In this document: one piece after another, positions 7,639 through 13,027 of the stretch
How positions within the stretch are numbered: the stretch's first letter is position 1
Layout: every line of letters starts with the position of its first letter
Assembly (NCBI GenBank): GCA_905234005.1
Contig: CAJOFW010000116.1
Coordinates: 1,086 to 14,112 of the forward strand
Direction: 5' to 3'
DNA length: 13,027 nt
DNA from: an uncultured Oscillospiraceae bacterium
GTDB taxonomy: Bacteria; Bacillota; Clostridia; Oscillospirales; Oscillospiraceae
Notes under the pieces: generated by a model
What the model saw: only the letters and a program-made list of their open reading frames with translations
The model's database searches: none
What the model was told of the DNA's origin: nothing
Position numbers and translations under genes: made by a program

Positions 7639-7668
7639 ATTGTATTTTTGATAGCGTCGCTATGAAAA
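7639..7668 (-). promoter_or_regulatory. Promoter for the thiolase gene, with a palindrome in the spacer
   Basis: On the minus strand TTTTCA (7668-7663) and TACAAT (7644-7639) are 18 bases apart, with the ATG 26 bases further on. The spacer holds the perfect odd palindrome ATAGCG-T-CGCTAT at 7651-7663. A dimeric repressor there would block polymerase; which regulator is unknown. Confidence 0.5.
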
Positions 7669-7672
7669 ACCG

Positions 7673-7723
7673 AAAAAAGGGGAAGGCGATCATCCGAAGC
7701 GGCCGGAACGGCGCTCAATCGCC
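7673..7723 (-). terminator. Weak terminator candidate after the SPFH gene
   Basis: On the minus strand GGCGAT (7723-7718) can pair with ATCGCC (7690-7685) across the stop codon region, followed by TTCCCC and a run of six T. The loop of 27 bases is long and only partly structured, so this is a weak call. Confidence 0.3.
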
Positions 7724-8812
7724 GCCGGCGCCGGTCATGGCCGGAACGGCGTATGAATACCCGGATGTGGCAGCGTCGGTCGCGGCGGTGCCGAATGCGG
7801 CATCGGCCGCGGCGGCCGGGACGTCGGCGGTGGGGGCGGTCACCGGGCTTGTCAGGTCGATCATATAGCTCATGTCCGACCCCAGCACGGTGCTGGGCAG
7901 CACGCCGTTCCACTGCTTGATCCAATAATATTGTATCAGGCCGTCCGTCAGGGATTCGGAGATGCGTTTGTTCATCTCCGCCTCCTTCTCGCCGGCGTAC
8001 AGCAGATCGGCGTTCGCGGCGATGACGGCCTTCTCGGCCTCGGCGTTCGCGGCGATGATCGCGCGCTCGGCCATTGCCTGCTCCTCCATCGTCTTCTGCG
8101 CCTGCTCGGTCTCGGCGGTGAGCTTGTTCTGCGCCGCGACCTGCTTGGCCTCGACCGCCGTCGTGAACGCGTCGGTGAAGTCGATGTCCTCGATCGCGAT
8201 CGAAACGATCGTGATGCCGTACATTTTCATATCCTCGGCGGTGTTCCCGGCGATCATGTCCGAGAGCGTATTCCGCTTCGCGATCAGATTCTCCGCCGTG
8301 TACTGCGAGAATACGGCCTTCGTGTTCTCAAGGATGCGGGGGTACATCACGTTCTCGTAGTAGCTGATGCCGACCGTACGGTACAGCTCCTGCGCCGTGC
8401 TCTGGTCGATGCAGAAGTTGACGGAGAGCTGGATGTCCACCTGCTGGATGTCGCTCGAGAAGGCCGTCGTCGTGATCTGCACCTTCTGCGTGCGGTTGTC
8501 CATCTTGACGACGTTCTGCCAGGGCAGGATCATGTGCGCGCCCGAGCTGAGCGTGCGCTGCTCGACGCGGCCGAAGGTCGTCACGATGCCGGTGTAGCCC
8601 GTCGGCACGACCGTGACGCTGCCGGCAATCGCCGCGGCCGCGAGCACGAGAACCGCCGTGAGCTGTACGGGCCGGAACGCCCATGCGCGGGAGCCGGTGC
8701 GGTGGCGCGTCGTTCGGCCGGTCTCGTCGGAGACCTCGATGACCGGGGCCTGATAGCCCAGCACGATGAAGAGCGCGAGCGCGGCCACAATGCCGATGAC
8801 CAGAATAAACAT
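7715..8812 (-). CDS. SPFH/Band 7 (prohibitin-like) membrane protein
   Basis: The protein likely forms membrane-bound oligomers like prohibitin, HflC or stomatin, which organise membrane patches and can modulate proteases. Of 365 residues, 2-20 and about 49-69 are hydrophobic segments. The SPFH domain begins VVPTGYTGIVTTFGRVEQ (from 68) and runs to about 215, including VKMDNRTQKVQI and ISYYENVMYPRILENT. An Ala/Glu/Gln-rich coiled coil follows to about 295, then IKQWNGVLPSTVLG and an Ala/Thr/Ser-rich low-complexity tail. I chose the ATG at 8812 because AAGGAGG is eight bases upstream and the longer frame runs through the promoter. Two segments before the domain are more than classic HflC or prohibitin have. 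The substrate or partner is unknown. Confidence 0.88.
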   Translation of the reverse strand: MFILVIGIVAALALFIVLGYQAPVIEVSDETGRTTRHRTGSRAWAFRPVQLTAVLVLAAAAIAGSVTVVPTGYTGIVTTFGRVEQRTLSSGAHMILPWQNVVKMDNRTQKVQITTTAFSSDIQQVDIQLSVNFCIDQSTAQELYRTVGISYYENVMYPRILENTKAVFSQYTAENLIAKRNTLSDMIAGNTAEDMKMYGITIVSIAIEDIDFTDAFTTAVEAKQVAAQNKLTAETEQAQKTMEEQAMAERAIIAANAEAEKAVIAANADLLYAGEKEAEMNKRISESLTDGLIQYYWIKQWNGVLPSTVLGSDMSYMIDLTSPVTAPTADVPAAAADAAFGTAATDAATSGYSYAVPAMTGAGGD

Positions 8813-8860
8813 AATCGGTTCCTCCTTCCGAAAGCGGAGCCGTCCTCTCTGTCTGACGCC

Positions 8861-8889
8861 AGTATACCATACAATCGCCCGCTTGAAAA
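8861..8889 (-). promoter_or_regulatory. Promoter of the SPFH gene
   Basis: On the minus strand TTTTCA (8889-8884) and TATACT (8866-8861) are 17 bases apart, with a TGG extended -10. The start codon follows after about 48 bases. It is divergent from the RHH gene promoter. Confidence 0.7.
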
Positions 8890-8947
8890 GCCGCCGCGAT
8901 GACGAAATGTCGGCTCGAAAATACGGCCCGGACGAAATTTTTTGAAT

Positions 8948-8984
8948 GTTTTTATATAAATCGCTTGACAAGTTTTATATATCG
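8948..8984. promoter_or_regulatory. Paired AT-rich direct repeats around the RHH gene -35 box
   Basis: GTTTTTATATAAATCG (8948-8963) and GTTTTATATATCG (8972-8984) are imperfect direct repeats starting 24 bases apart, one on each side of the -35 box. Ribbon-helix-helix proteins commonly bind such paired sites and control their own genes, so these are candidate operators. AT-rich sequence makes chance similarity possible. Confidence 0.4.
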
Positions 8985-8993
8985 TGGTAGGAT
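8965..8993 (+). promoter_or_regulatory. Promoter of the RHH gene and probably clpB
   Basis: A perfect TTGACA and TAGGAT are 17 bases apart with a TGG extended -10. The start would be near 9000, just before the ribosome site AGGTGA at 9001-9006, so the leader is very short. It is the only clear promoter seen upstream of clpB. Confidence 0.75.
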
Positions 8994-9014
8994 AAGACCG
9001 AGGTGAGAAAAGGC

Positions 9015-9665
9015 ATGAAGAAGACACTGTACAGTCTGATGCTCTCCGACGAGGTCGTCGGGGAGATCGACCGCATCGCCCACCGGCGGGGCATGAACCG
9101 TTCCGCGCTCGTGAACCAGATCCTGGCCGAGTACGCGAACTGCGTGACGCCGGAGCGCCGCATCAGCGACATCTTCCGCCAGATCGGCGAAATCCTCGGC
9201 GCCGACCGGGAGCTTGTCCCGTTCGTCGCGCCGAACGCCTCGACGATGAGCATGAAGTCGAGCCTGCAATACCGCTACCGCCCGACGGTCAAATATTCCG
9301 TGGAGCTGTACCGCGACCGGGACGGCGCGCTGGGCGAGCTGTCCGTCGTGTTCCGGACGCAGTCGGCGGAGCTTCTCGCGGCGATGGACGCCTTCTTCCG
9401 CCTGTGGAAGCGGGTGGAGGACGAGCTTGTCGCGCCGTATCTGCCGCGTCCGGCCGAGTACGCCCTGTACGCGGGCCGGTTCACGCGCACGATCGCCCTG
9501 CCCGCCGGACGCGATTACTCGACCGCCGACGTCGCCGGGGCCATCAGCGCGTACGTGCGGCTGTTCGACCGGCTCATGAAGGGCGTCCTCGCCGGTACGC
9601 TGACAGCGGACGACGTCCGCGCGGAGTACATGCAGTGGCTCCGGGCGGGCAACACTATCCTGTAA
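9015..9665 (+). CDS. Ribbon-helix-helix domain protein of unknown function
   Basis: The 216-residue protein starts with a CopG/Arc-like ribbon-helix-helix: strand TLYSLMLSD (4-12), first helix EVVGEIDRIAHRRG (13-26), turn and second helix MNRSALVNQILAEYA (27-41). This suggests a DNA-binding dimer. The remaining 175 residues, from about VTPERRISDIFRQIGEIL, look alpha/beta (for example VKYSVELYRDRDG and LSVVFRTQ). I do not recognise this part; it may sense a ligand or bind a partner. The ATG at 9015 is eight bases after AGGTGA; a GTG at 9003 would lie inside that ribosome site. It is 43 bases upstream of clpB and probably co-transcribed with it. Autoregulation is suggested by the repeats at its promoter. 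Confidence 0.75.
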   Translation: MKKTLYSLMLSDEVVGEIDRIAHRRGMNRSALVNQILAEYANCVTPERRISDIFRQIGEILGADRELVPFVAPNASTMSMKSSLQYRYRPTVKYSVELYRDRDGALGELSVVFRTQSAELLAAMDAFFRLWKRVEDELVAPYLPRPAEYALYAGRFTRTIALPAGRDYSTADVAGAISAYVRLFDRLMKGVLAGTLTADDVRAEYMQWLRAGNTIL

Positions 9666-9708
9666 GCATCACACCGTAATATAAGCACCCTGCGGAGGTG
9701 AAATGTAT

Positions 9709-12300
<2,592 letters not shown>

Positions 12301-12336
12301 GGCCGGGGAGCGCACGGACTTGTCGCAATCCCACTG

Positions 12337-12380
12337 CCCGCGCCGGGGAAATTGGTACTTGCCATTTTCCCCGGCGTGGG
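12337..12380. repeat. 19-bp inverted repeat between clpB and the Rpn gene
   Basis: CCCGCGCCGGGGAAATTGG and CCATTTTCCCCGGCGTGGG pair over 19 positions, with one T-T mismatch and one G-T pair, around the loop TACTTG. The RNA would form a very stable hairpin 36 bases after the clpB stop. No T-run follows on either strand, so it is not a standard intrinsic terminator. Its right arm overlaps a promoter candidate, so it could instead be an operator. Confidence 0.8.
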
Positions 12381-12387
12381 CTATTAT
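12359..12387 (+). promoter_or_regulatory. Promoter candidate for the Rpn gene inside the inverted repeat
   Basis: TTGCCA and TATTAT are 17 bases apart. The -35 box spans the loop and right arm of the inverted repeat, and the spacer is the rest of that arm. Transcription would start near 12394, within the ribosome site at 12388-12397, leaving a leader of about ten bases. That argues somewhat against the call. Confidence 0.35.
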
Positions 12388-12403
12388 GGAGAGGGGGACT
12401 GCC

Positions 12404-13027
12404 ATGCGGGATAAGGATATGACCGAAAAAATCCTCGAGGCGTACGACGACGTATTCGCCGATATCGTGAACGTGTTTCTGTTCGGCGGCGAGCAGGTCG
12501 TGAAGGAGGAGGATCTCGAGGACGCGTCGCCGCTGTCGATGTACAAGGCGGACGGCGAGCTCCACGAGCAGGAGCGTGACGTCTCCAAGTTCTGGCGCCG
12601 GGAAAACATCACGCTGTCTCTGATCGGCCTCGAAAACCAGTCGAAATACGAGCGCGACATGCCGCTTCGCATCATCGGCTACGACGGCGCGGGCTATCGC
12701 GCCCAGCTTCTGGGCGGCGGGTATCCGGTCATCAGCCTCGTGCTGTATTTCGGCGAAAGGCCGTGGGGCCGGGTGCGCACGCTCCGCGACGCGCTGGATT
12801 TCCGGGACGGGAGGCTCGCGCCGTTTTTTCACGATTACGGCATCAACCTGTTTGAGATCGCGTATCTGACGGACGAGCAGATCGCGATGTTCAAAAGCGA
12901 CTTCCGGCTCGTGGCGGAGTTTTTCACGAAGAGCCGGACGGATCCGGGCTACATCCCGTCGCAGGCGGAGATCGGGCACGTCGACGCGGTGCTGAAGCTC
13001 CTGTCCGCCGTGACGGGCGACGACGTC
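12404..13027 (+). CDS. Rpn/YhgA-like PD-(D/E)XK nuclease, 3' end outside the window
   Basis: This is probably a member of the Rpn family of recombination-promoting nucleases (once called putative transposases, YhgA-like). In E. coli, RpnA-type proteins cut DNA and stimulate RecA-independent recombination. Visible are 208 codons with no stop. The nuclease core is ERDVSKFW with D59, the strand ITLSLIGLENQ with E77 and Q79, then DMPLRIIGYDGAGYRAQL (85-102). D...E-x-Q is the usual form of the PD-(D/E)XK site in this family. GAGAGGGGG lies just upstream of the ATG at 12404; a second ATG at codon 6 is possible. It stands alone after clpB, and no transposon ends are visible in the window. Confidence 0.82.
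   Translation, partial: MRDKDMTEKILEAYDDVFADIVNVFLFGGEQVVKEEDLEDASPLSMYKADGELHEQERDVSKFWRRENITLSLIGLENQSKYERDMPLRIIGYDGAGYRAQLLGGGYPVISLVLYFGERPWGRVRTLRDALDFRDGRLAPFFHDYGINLFEIAYLTDEQIAMFKSDFRLVAEFFTKSRTDPGYIPSQAEIGHVDAVLKLLSAVTGDDV

Noticed and set aside
8813..8971. N-terminal extension of the SPFH protein by 53 residues
   Set aside because: It includes the promoter at 8861-8889 and a strong ribosome site precedes the ATG at 8812, after which a membrane segment starts directly.

Overview
The window looks like chromosome from a GC-rich member of the Clostridia (Bacillota), plausibly an Oscillospirales-type gut bacterium. The reasons are a DUF1292-type small protein, a clostridial-style Rpn nuclease, a two-hotdog bacterial acyl-ACP thioesterase, strong AGGAGG-like ribosome sites and sigma-A-type promoters in AT-rich gaps between GC-rich genes. 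The taxon is inferred from gene content only.

Layout. 1-1084 (minus) is the N-terminal part of a KAP-like P-loop NTPase that runs off the left edge. The 420-base gap 1085-1504 holds its promoter, a small hairpin, copy A of an intergenic repeat interrupted by a 112-bp MITE-like insertion, and the terminator of a tRNA-Ser(CGA) gene (minus, 1505-1593). The tRNA promoter stands back to back with a strong plus-strand promoter for a two-gene unit: a TIGR04255-like protein (1729-2490) and a DUF1292-like protein (2494-2778). Next is argG-argH (2917-5468), the last two steps of arginine synthesis, overlapping by one base behind one promoter. An acyl-ACP thioesterase follows (5532-6242). It converges on a thiolase (minus, 6458-7612); the gap between them is filled by repeat copies B and C in tandem. 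Upstream of the thiolase on the same strand is an SPFH/prohibitin-like membrane protein (7715-8812). It is divergent from a ribbon-helix-helix protein gene (9015-9665), which is followed 43 bases later by clpB (9709-12300). A 19-bp inverted repeat with an overlapping promoter candidate separates clpB from an Rpn/YhgA-like nuclease gene (12404 onward) that runs off the right edge.

How the genes work together. Most of the window is housekeeping: arginine synthesis, serine decoding, protein disaggregation, acyl-chain release and thiolase chemistry. No classic multi-gene defence island is visible. The least understood parts are the KAP-like NTPase, the TIGR04255/DUF1292 pair, the RHH gene ahead of clpB, and the mobile repeat DNA.

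The best non-gene result is the repeat family. Removing the MITE-like insert and one copy of its TTAG duplication from copy A gives exactly 117 bp, the length of copy B. Copy C appears to supply the last codons and the stop of the thiolase gene, whose C-terminus looks shortened.
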